Part shown: one piece after another, positions 23,311 to 32,648 of the stretch
Layout of the letters: the number at the start of each line of letters is the position of its first letter
Numbering within the stretch: position 1 is the stretch's first letter
From: Anaerolineae bacterium
GTDB lineage: Bacteria; Chloroflexota; Anaerolineae; Aggregatilineales; JAFGMM01
Direction: 5' to 3'
DNA: 34,588 nt
NCBI GenBank assembly: GCA_016927535.1
Contig: JAFGMM010000295.1
Location: 1 to 34,588 of the forward strand
The notes under the pieces: model-generated
Databases searched by the model: none
Told to the model about the DNA's origin: nothing
What the model saw: only the letters and a program-made list of their open reading frames with translations
Translations under genes and position numbers: made by a program

Positions 23311-26136
23311 CTATACGGTCTCGCCCAGCTTGATCGCTTCGAAAATCTTCGTGCGCCACAACAATACCGCGAGAACCCCCAACATGATGAGAAAGAGCAG
23401 CCCCAGCAGGAAGTAGATGCGAAGGATATCTTGCCAGGCGATGCTGACCAGGAAGGGAGGAATCGTCTCCTCGGGTGTGACGCCGACTTGCAGGTAAGGG
23501 ATAAACAGTGTGCTGGCCGCGACTCCTAACGCCGTGCCGGCGACGCCGCCGATCAAGACCAAAAATGCCAGCTCCCAGGCCACGCAGCCCATCATCTGCC
23601 GGACCGATAGCCCGATGGCGCGCATGACGCCGACCTCGATGAAGCGCCGCCGGAACGAGAACGCCATGTAGAGCAAGAAGCCCAACGCCGTCAGCGCAGC
23701 GGCGGCGACGAAACCCACCGATAGGATGCCGAACAGCCCTTGGCGCTCCGGCTGCTGTTGGGCGCGGGCGATTTCGGAAGCGGCAGACCGCCAGAATATG
23801 GGCCGGCCGGGGACTTCATCCGGCTGCACGGGACGGTCGGTGCTGAGCCACACACTGTAGGGGAACTGCCCGCCGGCAAGCTCAAACAAGTAGTCGAGAT
23901 TGCCGACAAAGAGCGGTCCGTCTTCGGGGTACCAGCCGGGGAACAAATCGACCCCGCCCACAATTCGCAGGTCGAACTCGTAGCTCTCCCCGTAAAGCTC
24001 GACCACGACCCGGACCGTATCGTTTACGTTAAGCAGATGCTCGCGCATAAATGCCCCGGATACCAACACCGCATCGGGTTCGAGCGCCAGGGCGTTGGTC
24101 AGGGCTTCCAGGCTTTCAGGAGCGAAGTCCTTGCGCCAGAAAGCGCTTTGGGCAAATTCATAGCGGTCGATTCCCAGAAATGTGCCGTGCTGCCGGCCGC
24201 CGCCCATCGACGTATACGCCGGGAATTTGCCCACCCGCGCCGCCGACCGCACCCCCGGCGTTTCGAGATACGCCGAAACCGGCAGGAAGCGCCAGTCCAG
24301 CGAGTTGGCCTCGCCGGATTGGCTCGTCTCGGCGACTTCACCGAAATCGGAGAAGCTGATATCTGCCCCGTTTTGATAGTGCACCCGGTCGTACAAGTGG
24401 CTGTCGAGGGTCAGCGCCAGCGAGGCCGTAAACACGGAAAGGCTCAGGGTCAGCACCAGCAGCAAAAACGGGATGTCGTAAAAACCGGGCGTCCGGGAAA
24501 GATGCCGCGCCGCTATCAACAGCGCGACGCTCTTGGTCTGCGCCGCCGCCCAGCCGATCAACCCGACCAGCGCGGGCACCAGGCGCAGGATGAAAAGCGT
24601 GATCGCAAGTACCCCCAGCGTCGGGACGAAGAAAAGCAGGGGATTCTGAAAAAGGCCGCGGCCGGTTTTGTCCTCAAAGACGACGACGGCCCCCTGCTGG
24701 TGGAGCAGGAAGGCCCCGTAGAGGGTCGGGATGAGCAGCAGCCCATCCAGCCCGATCCGCTGCCACCAGGCGCGCGCCAACCAGCGCGCACGCTCCTGCT
24801 TATACGAGGTGACCGTGTGGCGCGCGGCGCGGACCGTCGGCGCCAACTGCGCAATCAAAGCCACGCCTACGGTGACGATCCCTATGGCGATGGCCGGCGT
24901 GGTCAGGCTGATGCGGATATCGGAATCGGGCGCCGGCTGAAAATCTAGGAAGCTGCGCGTGCTCAACAGCGCCCTTGCGACGAGCCGGCTTAGCGGCGCG
25001 CCAACCGCAAGCGAAATAATGCCCAGCAGCAGCCCCTCTACCGCAGCGATGCCGACTAGCTGTAGGCTCGTGCTGCCCCGGCTGCGGAGCACGGCGATCT
25101 CGTTGCGGCGCTGCTCGACCGCGAGGCTCGCGGTGATGCTGATAAAGGCCAGGAACAACCCGACAATCGGGGCGCTGAAAGCATAAAGCAAAACCGTGAG
25201 CAGGGCCGCCGCCGTCTGGTAGTTCTTCAACTCGCCGCGCGGGGATACGTCCAGGGTGACCGCCGGCAGCAGGTGCTTGGCCTGGCGCTCGACGATATTG
25301 ATCCGCTCTAGCAGCGGGCCGGCGTCGTCGTTATCGACGCCGGCACCGTCCATCACGAAGTACCACATGGCGACGTAAACCTCGCCGGAAACATACGGCG
25401 CGATGCGCCCGGCGAAGGTTTCTTCGGGCACGAAGAGATAATTGCTCAGCAGGTCCGGGCCGGTGGGCCAATACTCCTCCAGGGGATCGACCGCTTGCCA
25501 TATCCCGGCGACGGCTACCGGGATCGGGGCGGTCGGTTGGACGCCGTTCGCGGTTCGCCCGGCCATCGAGACGACGAACCGCTCGCCGACTTGCAGCCCC
25601 AGCTTCAACGCCAACTGGTCGCTTGCCAGGACTTCCACGATGCTGTCTTCGCCCGGACCGGCTGCTCCCGGATAGACGCCCTCCAGGATCGTAACGTGCT
25701 GCTCGAGGTCATCGAGCGCGGCAAGCCGGACCGGGGCGAGAGTTTCGTCTGGGCTTGTGTATTGGGATGGAACCGCCGGGTCGGGGTGGAGATCATAGTA
25801 CCTCGTCTGGAAGAAGCGCACGCCGAGCTTCTGGGGCAGTCCGAGCATGTCGGCGGTTTGCGCGGTGAGGTAATGGTCCACGCTCTGGATGTCTTCCCAC
25901 TCCGACGGCCCTTGCAAATCGCCCCCGGCCTTGAAAACAAACGTGAGAGGCGATTTTGCCCCGCCGGGCGCGACCTTCCTGAGGAACGTTTGGTAGTAGA
26001 CTGCATCCGAATAGATGGGAATGCTCATGGTCAGCGCGATGGCGACGACCTGCCCCAGGATGGTCGCCATCGCCAGGCCGGGCTGCGCCAACAAGCGCTT
26101 GGCGGCAATGGTCAAAATTGCCAGGATACGCCTCAT
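23311..26136 (-). CDS. FtsX-type ABC transporter permease
   Basis: A 941-residue membrane protein with two FtsX modules, like the DUF214/LolE-MacB class of permeases. A first transmembrane helix (about 17-37) is followed by a large extracytoplasmic domain. Three helices come next, including FLAFISITASLAVEQRRNEIAVLRSRGSTSLQLVGIAAVEGLLLG, the typical FtsX signature. A second extracytoplasmic domain follows, and then the last module, AFSFRRRFIEVGVMRAIGLSVRQMMGCVAWELAFLVLIGG. It may export or extract a lipid-linked or peptide substrate, or transmit force to envelope enzymes. The adaptor gene lies 15 bases upstream. No ATPase gene is adjacent, although one is needed. Confidence 0.92.
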   Translation of the reverse strand: MRRILAILTIAAKRLLAQPGLAMATILGQVVAIALTMSIPIYSDAVYYQTFLRKVAPGGAKSPLTFVFKAGGDLQGPSEWEDIQSVDHYLTAQTADMLGLPQKLGVRFFQTRYYDLHPDPAVPSQYTSPDETLAPVRLAALDDLEQHVTILEGVYPGAAGPGEDSIVEVLASDQLALKLGLQVGERFVVSMAGRTANGVQPTAPIPVAVAGIWQAVDPLEEYWPTGPDLLSNYLFVPEETFAGRIAPYVSGEVYVAMWYFVMDGAGVDNDDAGPLLERINIVERQAKHLLPAVTLDVSPRGELKNYQTAAALLTVLLYAFSAPIVGLFLAFISITASLAVEQRRNEIAVLRSRGSTSLQLVGIAAVEGLLLGIISLAVGAPLSRLVARALLSTRSFLDFQPAPDSDIRISLTTPAIAIGIVTVGVALIAQLAPTVRAARHTVTSYKQERARWLARAWWQRIGLDGLLLIPTLYGAFLLHQQGAVVVFEDKTGRGLFQNPLLFFVPTLGVLAITLFILRLVPALVGLIGWAAAQTKSVALLIAARHLSRTPGFYDIPFLLLVLTLSLSVFTASLALTLDSHLYDRVHYQNGADISFSDFGEVAETSQSGEANSLDWRFLPVSAYLETPGVRSAARVGKFPAYTSMGGGRQHGTFLGIDRYEFAQSAFWRKDFAPESLEALTNALALEPDAVLVSGAFMREHLLNVNDTVRVVVELYGESYEFDLRIVGGVDLFPGWYPEDGPLFVGNLDYLFELAGGQFPYSVWLSTDRPVQPDEVPGRPIFWRSAASEIARAQQQPERQGLFGILSVGFVAAAALTALGFLLYMAFSFRRRFIEVGVMRAIGLSVRQMMGCVAWELAFLVLIGGVAGTALGVAASTLFIPYLQVGVTPEETIPPFLVSIAWQDILRIYFLLGLLFLIMLGVLAVLLWRTKIFEAIKLGETV

Positions 26137-26151
26137 GGCCGTCTCTCTATG

Positions 26152-27237
26152 CTAGGGCGCGGCGACGACTTGGCCTTCGCTCAGGCCTTCGACGATTTCC
26201 ACGCGGTCATCGCCCTTCAGTCCCAGGACGACATCGACGCGCCGCTCGATGTTGTCCTCGCGGACGACGACGAACTGCCGTCCCCCGAAAATCCGTATGG
26301 CTTGAGCCGGCAGCCACAGCACATCCTCTTTGCGCTCCAGGACGACCGTGACGGTCAGTTGATCGCCCAGCACGAGACCCGCCTCGGCAGCCGGCGCGTC
26401 GAGCGCAATCCGAACCGAGGTGTCCTGGCTCGCCGCCGGCGCAGCCGCGCCGGCGCTGTCGCTATAGCGATAAGGCAGCCGCCGGACCGACCCGGTAAGA
26501 GTCTGTCCAGGCCGGCTCCTGGGCGACAGGGTCGCCGGCATGCCGGCGACCAGTTCTTCAAGCTCCATCTGTCTCAAGAACGCGCTTAACTCCAGCGCGC
26601 CGGGGTCGGCAATCACCATCACTGGGTCGAAAGCCCGGACCGTCCGTCCTTCCGAGGTGTTGATCGACATCACCTGGCCGTCAAAAGGGGCGATGATCTG
26701 CGCGTTCTGAACCGCCAGGTCGATATCTTGTATGCTCAATCGCGCTTCATCGAGCGCCACCTGCGCCAGTTCGACCTCGACCTGCTTGATCCCGATTTCG
26801 ATCTCCTTGGTTTCGGGCTGCGCGCGCGCTTCGGTCAGGCGCAGGTTCATCTCGGCAATTTCCAGGTGTAATTCTGCGCGCCTCAGCGCCAGCGCATCCA
26901 GGGCATGCCGGCGCGCCAAGTCGCCGATGACGGCCAGGTCCGCGAGGACCTGACCTTCGGAAACGAAGTCGCCCTCTTCCACGTAGACTTGCTGTACCGA
27001 GCCGTCGATACGGAAGAATAACGCCTGCTCTTCGACCGGCACGACGCGCGCAGTAAATTGAAGCTGCCGAATAATATCCCCGCGACTGACTTCGTAAGTT
27101 GGCTTAAGCGGCGCCGACGCGAGCGGGATCAGAGTCGGCACCGGCGTTTCATCATGCGCCGGCGCACAGGCCGCTATAATCATAACCACACACACAAGCG
27201 TGAGGAGGCGTGAGTATCTAGGTATTTTGCGTTGCAA
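26152..27237 (-). CDS. Efflux periplasmic adaptor lipoprotein (HlyD/MacA-like)
   Basis: A membrane-fusion subunit of about 361 residues paired with the FtsX-type permease. The N-terminal lipoprotein signal RLLTLVCVVMIIAAC places the acylated Cys at position 24 if the TTG at 27237 is used; the ORF-track start at 27396 runs through a GH31 remnant and is wrong. Barrel-sandwich halves are GSVQQVYVEEGDFVSEGQVLADL and AQIIAPFDGQVMSINTSEGRTV, with an alpha-helical hairpin between (LALRRAELHLEIAEMNLRLTEARAQ...). A beta-barrel and membrane-proximal part follow (LTVTVVLERKEDVLWLPAQAIR). An AAGGACAGG sequence precedes the TTG. Confidence 0.85.
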   Translation of the reverse strand: MQRKIPRYSRLLTLVCVVMIIAACAPAHDETPVPTLIPLASAPLKPTYEVSRGDIIRQLQFTARVVPVEEQALFFRIDGSVQQVYVEEGDFVSEGQVLADLAVIGDLARRHALDALALRRAELHLEIAEMNLRLTEARAQPETKEIEIGIKQVEVELAQVALDEARLSIQDIDLAVQNAQIIAPFDGQVMSINTSEGRTVRAFDPVMVIADPGALELSAFLRQMELEELVAGMPATLSPRSRPGQTLTGSVRRLPYRYSDSAGAAAPAASQDTSVRIALDAPAAEAGLVLGDQLTVTVVLERKEDVLWLPAQAIRIFGGRQFVVVREDNIERRVDVVLGLKGDDRVEIVEGLSEGQVVAAP

Positions 27238-27242
27238 CGACT

Positions 27243-27655
27243 TTACCTGTCCTTCATCCGGTGCGATGCGGTGGAATCGGGACGAATGGGCAGCCTGGCC
27301 TCGCCGCGCAGGTAGAGCGGGATTCGCTCCAGCGGCGCATCCGCCGTGACCCACGCCCCGCCTTCGAGTATATCGCCGGTCCATGCGTCGGTCCACATTG
27401 TCCCTGCCGGCAGATACACCGCGCGGCTGCGCGCACCTTCGTGCAGCACCGGCGCGACGAGCAGGCCTGGCCCGAACATGAACGCATCATCCACCGCCGC
27501 ACAGCCGGCGTCTTCGGGGAAGTCGAAGAACAGCGGGCGCATCGGCGGGACGCCGGCGGTGTGGGCCGGCCGCATCTGGTCCATGCGGACCCGTTTTTGC
27601 AGCGTCTCGAACCATGTCGGAAAACTGTCGGCAGTGGCGCGCCTACCTGGTGACG
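27243..27655 (-). pseudogene. GH31 alpha-glycosidase, C-terminal remnant
   Basis: The frame ending at 27243 reads MRPAHTAGVPPMRPLFFDFPEDAGCAAVDDAFMFGPGLLVAPVLHEGARSRAVYLPAGTMWTD and then an APLERIPLYLRGEARLPI ending, which is the C-terminal beta-domain of GH31 (alpha-glucosidase/alpha-xylosidase) enzymes. The frame is closed by a TAG just upstream, near 27658, so the catalytic TIM barrel with its two Asp residues is missing. Homology appears to begin around 27590. It is a dead remnant, most likely left by a deletion. Its end lies six bases before the adaptor start, showing it was once the upstream operon partner. Confidence 0.7.
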
Positions 27656-27842
27656 ACTACAATAACGAGCAGGTAAACCCAACGCCTCCTAGGGTTTGGC
27701 GTTCAGGAGGTTGAGGCCGGCGGGAAGTGACCGCCTGGAAAGTTGAAATCGCCGGGTCTGGCCCGTGATACACTCAACAGCCACGCGCAGGGAATTGAAT
27801 TCAAAAACAAGGTCAGCGTTGTGAAAAAGATCATCCACCTCA

Positions 27843-30800
27843 GTGACCGATTGCACCCGCAATTCTCAAGTGAGCTTTGTGATTGGCTCACCGGCTAGCC
27901 CGAAAAGTGCAGAGGTAGAGACTTTGGATGACAAAGACAAGACTAAAGCGCAACTCTTACGAGAGTTGGAAGGTATGCGCCGGCGGGTCGCCGAGTTAGA
28001 AGCCACTGGAGCGTACTACCGGCTGCTCACAGAGTATGCGGGCGACATGATTTGCCTTCACAAGCCTGATGGCGCTTACCTTTATGTCAGTCCTTCGTGC
28101 ACAGCGCTGCTGGGCTACGAGCCGGAGGAATTGATCGGGACCGATCCTTACCGCTTATTTCATCCCGACGATATTGAGTTTATCCGGTCCGATTCTCATC
28201 ACAAAGCGCTGGAAGGAAATATCATCAAGGCCATCACTTACCGGATACGGACCAAGACCGGCTCCTACAAATGGGTCGAGACGTACACCCAGCCGATCGT
28301 CAACGAGGAAAAGACGGCAACTCACCTGGTCACGGCGACCCACGATATCACCGAGCGTAAACGAATCGAGAATCGGCTTAGAGAATCTGAAGAGCGGTAT
28401 CGGGACATCGTCGAACTGGTGCCCGAAGGTATCGTAACAGCGAATTTGAGAGGTGTTGTCACTTCGTGTAACTCAGTCTTTACCAAACTGACCGGTTTCT
28501 CACAAGATGAGATCGTCGGCAAACATTTTTCCCGTCTGCCTACTCTGCGGCTTAAAGATATCCCAGGATACATCAGGTTATTCATTGCGATTTTGCGCGG
28601 GAAGGTTTCGGAGCCGATTAAATTCAGGTGGGTTCGCAAAGACGGCGCGCTGCGTTGGGGAGAGGCTTATGTTCGTCTGTTAGCAGAAGAGGGAGGAAAG
28701 ACGACCGGGATTCTCATGGTTTTGAGAGACATCACCGAAGCCAGGCAAGCGGAGGAAGCGCTGCGAGAGAGCGAAGAGCGATATCGACAGCTTGTCGAGC
28801 TTTCGCCGGATATGATTGCGATTCACCAAGACGGGGATATCCGCTTTATCAATAGAGCAGGAGCGTGGATGCTCGGCGCATCGGCGCCGGAAGAGCTTAT
28901 CGGACGGTCTATACAAGAGTTTGTTAACCCGGAGAAGCCGGCGCTTTCCCGACAAACCGTCCACGATCTGTTGCAAAATGGCGGATATCCCCCGCTCTGT
29001 GAACGGAAGCTAACCCGTCTTGACGGTCAGGAACTCGATGTCGAGGTGTTGGAGATACCCTTCAGCGACCAGAATGGAACTGTCATTCAACTTATTGCGC
29101 GTAACGTTACCGAACGCAGGCGAGCAGAAAGAGAATTGGTTAGAGCGCAGATACTTCTTCAATCCGTGATAGAACAGTCTCCAATTCCAATGGCAATCGC
29201 TGCGCCGGATGGCACGCTTGAGATCTTTAACGATGCCTGTCGAGAACAACTTGGCATTGACGAGACGTTGAGTATACAGCCGGGCGTTAATTTCCTCGAC
29301 ATAGACCGAACCTGGATGGACTTTGACCTGGACGGCGCTGCGGTTTCTACCGATGAGCTGCCGCTGATCTTAGCGCTACAGGGTAAAACGACAAGTGGTC
29401 GAGAAATGAAAGTTGTCAGAAAAGATGGAACGGAGAGATGGGAAATCGTATACAGTGTCCCTATATATGATAAAAATGGCAACCTCATTGCCGGATTCAT
29501 AGTCTTTCCAGACATCACGGAGCGCAAACAGGCTGAAGATGCGCTGCGCGACAGCCAAGAGCAGCTTGCCCTGATTATCGACAACATTCCTGCGCTCCTT
29601 GGATATGTCGATTCGAAACAGCGATATCTTTATGTTAACCGGGCATATGCAGATTGGTACGGCTATACCAAAGAAGAGTTGGTCGGCAAACATCTAAAAG
29701 ACGTTTTGCCGGAGAAGTCGTATAAAGGCGCTGTTCAACATATTCAGGCGGTGCTTCAAGGGCAAACCATCTCCTTCGAGAACGTCGCTTATAACCCAAA
29801 TGGACAACTATCCGCCGTGCGCGCCTCGTATGTCCCGCACTTCAACAACGAAGGCGTTGTGGACGCTTTCGTGGGTTTAGTCGAAGACATCACAGAACGT
29901 AAGCAAGCGGAGGAAGATCGGGCGCGCCTGATGGCGCAAATCCAGGAGCATGCCCGGCAGGTTCAACAAATCGTCGATACTGTACCCGAGGGCGTCCTGT
30001 TGATCGACGCCGGACAGCGCATCGTCCTGACCAACCCGGCAGCCCGTAGAGATTTGCTTGTGTTGACCGATGCCGAGGTTGGCGACAAGCTTACCCATTT
30101 GGGAACTCGCCCATTGGAAGAATTCTTGACTTCGCCTCCTAAAGGATTATGGCACGAGATCGAGATCCACGGCGACGCCCCGCGAACTTTCGAGCTTATC
30201 GCCCGGCCTATTGAAACCGGCCCTTCGTCTGGGGGATGGGTCCTGGTTATTCGAGATGTGACCCATGAGCGCGAAGTTCAAAGATATGTGCAGCAACAAA
30301 ATCGGTTGGCTGCGGTAGGACAACTTGCCGCCGGCATTGCTCACGACTTCAACAACATCATGGCCGTGATTGTGTTATACACCCAGATTGTCCAAAGAGT
30401 GGCCGACTTGCCGCCTAAAGCCCAGGATCGTTTGGAAACCATCGCCCAGCAGGCGCGCCGCGCCACCAATCTCATCGAACAGATTCTCGACTTCAGCCGC
30501 CGGTCAATCATAAAGCGCCAGCCCTTGAACTTGGTCCCGTTCGTGAAAGAACAGGTCAAGCTGTTGGAGCGCACCCTGCCGGAGAACATCAAGATTGATC
30601 TGGCGTATGGGATGAGCGACTATGTTGTAAACGCTGATCCGACGCGCATCCAGCAGGCGATCATGAACCTGGCGGTCAATGCACGCGATGCGATGCCTGA
30701 AGGTGGAAAGCTGCAAATTGAAATCGCGCGAATACGGGTTGACGTCGAGGCTCCACCGCTGCCGGGAATGGAGCCGGGCGAATGGGTGCGAGTTTCTGTG

Positions 30801-31436
30801 TCAGACACCGGGACGGGTATTGCACATGACGCTTTGCCGCGCATTTTCGAACCCTTCTTTACCACTAAAGCGCCCGGAGGTACCGGCTTAGGTTTGGCTC
30901 AAGTCTATGGCATTGTCAAACAACACGAAGGTTACATCGACATCGCCACGCAAATCGGGGAGGGAACAACCTTTATTCTGTATTTGCCCGCTTTGTCGGC
31001 CTTGACGGGCGCTTCGCCGGCTTTTGAAACGCCCGCACTGGTTGAGGGAGATGGGCAGACTATCCTGGTGGTGGAGGACGATCAAGTGACGCGAAAAGCG
31101 CTGGTAGACAGTCTTGAATGGATGGGCTATCGGACTTTGACGGCGGAGAACGGTCAAGCCGCTTTGTCAGTTTGGGAACAACACGGCGATAAAGTTGCGA
31201 TGGTCTTGAGCGATGTGGTCATGCCGGAGATGGGCGGCGTCGCTTTGTTCCACGAGCTAAAGCAAAGGGACGCTTTGGTCAAGGTCGTGTTGCTCACCGG
31301 ACATCTGTTGGAAGATCAACTGGGTGGTGAACTTGAGCGCTTGAGGACACAGGGCCTGATGGGCTGGCTCCAAAAACCACCCAGTTTGGAGCAATTAGCT
31401 AAGACGATAGCACAGACCTTATCCTTGACGCCTTGA
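27843..31436 (+). CDS. Soluble hybrid histidine kinase with six PAS domains and a C-terminal receiver
   Basis: A 1197-residue cytoplasmic sensor kinase with no membrane segment. Six PAS units follow each other (about 55-175, 180-300, 305-425, 430-560, 565-685, 690-815), each closed by a PAC motif such as DITERKRIENRL. The HisKA box is LAAGIAHDFNNIM (H834). The ATPase boxes NLAVNARDAMPEGG, VSDTGTGIA and GGTGLGLAQVYGI follow. The receiver (about 1075-1195) has the phospho-acceptor D1124 in LSDVVMPEMGG. GTG 27843 is the track start, with no clear Shine-Dalgarno sequence; TTG 27924 has GAGG upstream and is equally plausible. The base composition looks distinctly less GC-rich than the neighbours. 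No response regulator is adjacent. Confidence 0.93.
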   Translation: MTDCTRNSQVSFVIGSPASPKSAEVETLDDKDKTKAQLLRELEGMRRRVAELEATGAYYRLLTEYAGDMICLHKPDGAYLYVSPSCTALLGYEPEELIGTDPYRLFHPDDIEFIRSDSHHKALEGNIIKAITYRIRTKTGSYKWVETYTQPIVNEEKTATHLVTATHDITERKRIENRLRESEERYRDIVELVPEGIVTANLRGVVTSCNSVFTKLTGFSQDEIVGKHFSRLPTLRLKDIPGYIRLFIAILRGKVSEPIKFRWVRKDGALRWGEAYVRLLAEEGGKTTGILMVLRDITEARQAEEALRESEERYRQLVELSPDMIAIHQDGDIRFINRAGAWMLGASAPEELIGRSIQEFVNPEKPALSRQTVHDLLQNGGYPPLCERKLTRLDGQELDVEVLEIPFSDQNGTVIQLIARNVTERRRAERELVRAQILLQSVIEQSPIPMAIAAPDGTLEIFNDACREQLGIDETLSIQPGVNFLDIDRTWMDFDLDGAAVSTDELPLILALQGKTTSGREMKVVRKDGTERWEIVYSVPIYDKNGNLIAGFIVFPDITERKQAEDALRDSQEQLALIIDNIPALLGYVDSKQRYLYVNRAYADWYGYTKEELVGKHLKDVLPEKSYKGAVQHIQAVLQGQTISFENVAYNPNGQLSAVRASYVPHFNNEGVVDAFVGLVEDITERKQAEEDRARLMAQIQEHARQVQQIVDTVPEGVLLIDAGQRIVLTNPAARRDLLVLTDAEVGDKLTHLGTRPLEEFLTSPPKGLWHEIEIHGDAPRTFELIARPIETGPSSGGWVLVIRDVTHEREVQRYVQQQNRLAAVGQLAAGIAHDFNNIMAVIVLYTQIVQRVADLPPKAQDRLETIAQQARRATNLIEQILDFSRRSIIKRQPLNLVPFVKEQVKLLERTLPENIKIDLAYGMSDYVVNADPTRIQQAIMNLAVNARDAMPEGGKLQIEIARIRVDVEAPPLPGMEPGEWVRVSVSDTGTGIAHDALPRIFEPFFTTKAPGGTGLGLAQVYGIVKQHEGYIDIATQIGEGTTFILYLPALSALTGASPAFETPALVEGDGQTILVVEDDQVTRKALVDSLEWMGYRTLTAENGQAALSVWEQHGDKVAMVLSDVVMPEMGGVALFHELKQRDALVKVVLLTGHLLEDQLGGELERLRTQGLMGWLQKPPSLEQLAKTIAQTLSLTP

Positions 31437-31466
31437 GCGCGGCTTGTGCTGCGCCGGGCCGGCGGC

Positions 31467-32468
31467 CTACTCCGACCACGCCTCGAACACCGCCGCGATG
31501 TTTTCTGCCGGTACGCCGATGCCCCATTCGCACTGTGCGATGACCCCGCCGCTGCCGTCATCGAGCGCCGCACGGACGCGCCGCACGGCGGCGCGCACCT
31601 CGTCCGGCGTGCCGAACGGCAGAATATGCTGGCGGTCGATCTCGCCCCAAAAGGTGATCTTGCCTTTATAGAGCCGCCCCAGTTCCTCGATGTCCATGCA
31701 GAAAAGCTGCGAGTTGAGCGCGTCCACGCCGATTTCGATCAGGTCTGGGTAGATGGCGGAGATGTTGCCGTCGGAGTGCATGAACGCGAATTTGCCCGCT
31801 TCGTGCGCGCCCCGGCAGTAATCGGCATAGAGCGGCTTGAACAGTTCGCGCCACAGCTTCGGCGCGATCAGCAGGCTGTTCTGGGATCCCCAGTCGTCCA
31901 TGAACGAGATGCCGTCAACGTCTAGGTCGCGCACGAGCGCCAGGTTTTGCATGTTATACTCGTGCACCATGTCGCGCAGCTTGAGCACTTCGTCGGCGCC
32001 GTAAGCCAGGTCCATGTAAAGCGCCTCCGGGCCGCGCAGGTATTGCATCCGCTCGAAAGGGTTGCCGATAAACCCAAGCACGAACTTGTCGGTTTCGGCG
32101 TAGAACGGACTCGCGGCGCCGGCGTCGGCATGCTCCAGCAGTTCGTAGGGCGGCGTGTAATTCGCCAGCGCTGCCCAATCGGCGAGCGGCGGCTTCTTCA
32201 CCTCGCCGATGATGCCCGGCTCGCCCACCGACCAGACGCAGCCCCACTCGTCGGTGTAGGTTCCGACGACGTTTGGCGTACCGGATGCGCGCTTCGACTC
32301 GCCGTAGCGGATGGGCGCGCCGGCGAAGTCCTCCGGGTAGCGCGTCTGCATCGCCTCAAGTTCGTCCTGCCGGAACATCGAAATGCCCGGCAGATGCCAC
32401 AGATGGCGCGGCGCACGGTCGGGCCGTTCAAAGCGCAGCGTTTTGATCACACGTTCCCGGCTGTTCAT
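31467..32468 (-). CDS. Uroporphyrinogen decarboxylase (URO-D) family protein
   Basis: A 333-residue TIM-barrel protein of the URO-D superfamily. This family includes HemE and the corrinoid methyltransferases of the MtaA/CmuA type. Family features are the start MNSRERVIKTLRFERPDRAPRHLW, DLDVDGISFMDDWGSQNSLLIAPKLWRELFKPLYADYCRGAHEAGKFAFMHSDGNIS, and DIEELGRLYKGKITFWGEIDRQHILPFGTPDEV. It lacks the HemE arginine-rich start, so heme synthesis is unlikely; a methyl-transfer or sugar-acid role is possible. The ATG at 32468 has AGAGGAA upstream and replaces the longer track start. No methyltransferase partner is in the window. Confidence 0.85.
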   Translation of the reverse strand: MNSRERVIKTLRFERPDRAPRHLWHLPGISMFRQDELEAMQTRYPEDFAGAPIRYGESKRASGTPNVVGTYTDEWGCVWSVGEPGIIGEVKKPPLADWAALANYTPPYELLEHADAGAASPFYAETDKFVLGFIGNPFERMQYLRGPEALYMDLAYGADEVLKLRDMVHEYNMQNLALVRDLDVDGISFMDDWGSQNSLLIAPKLWRELFKPLYADYCRGAHEAGKFAFMHSDGNISAIYPDLIEIGVDALNSQLFCMDIEELGRLYKGKITFWGEIDRQHILPFGTPDEVRAAVRRVRAALDDGSGGVIAQCEWGIGVPAENIAAVFEAWSE

Positions 32469-32648
32469 GAATGATTCCTCTTTTCCTGGTGAGTACGGTA
32501 TGGCATATGTGAGTATAAGTATACCTTGCGTGTTCACGGATAGCTCCGGGAGCGCTCGATATCGCTTGGCGAAAGCTGCCACCGCGCGCAGTTTTGATGT
32601 AAAATGAAACGGCAAGTCACCGGCTCACATCGAAAGGTGGACAAACTC

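Noticed and set aside
27677-27714. CAACGCCTCCT...AGGAGGTTG hairpin upstream of the hybrid kinase
   Set aside because: The stem has a bulge and a long loop, no T-run follows on either strand, and the region looks degenerate; no function can be supported.
32469-32648. TATACT and TAAAAT boxes as promoters of the URO-D and aminotransferase genes
   Set aside because: Neither has a matching -35 box at proper distance nor an extended -10; left unassigned.
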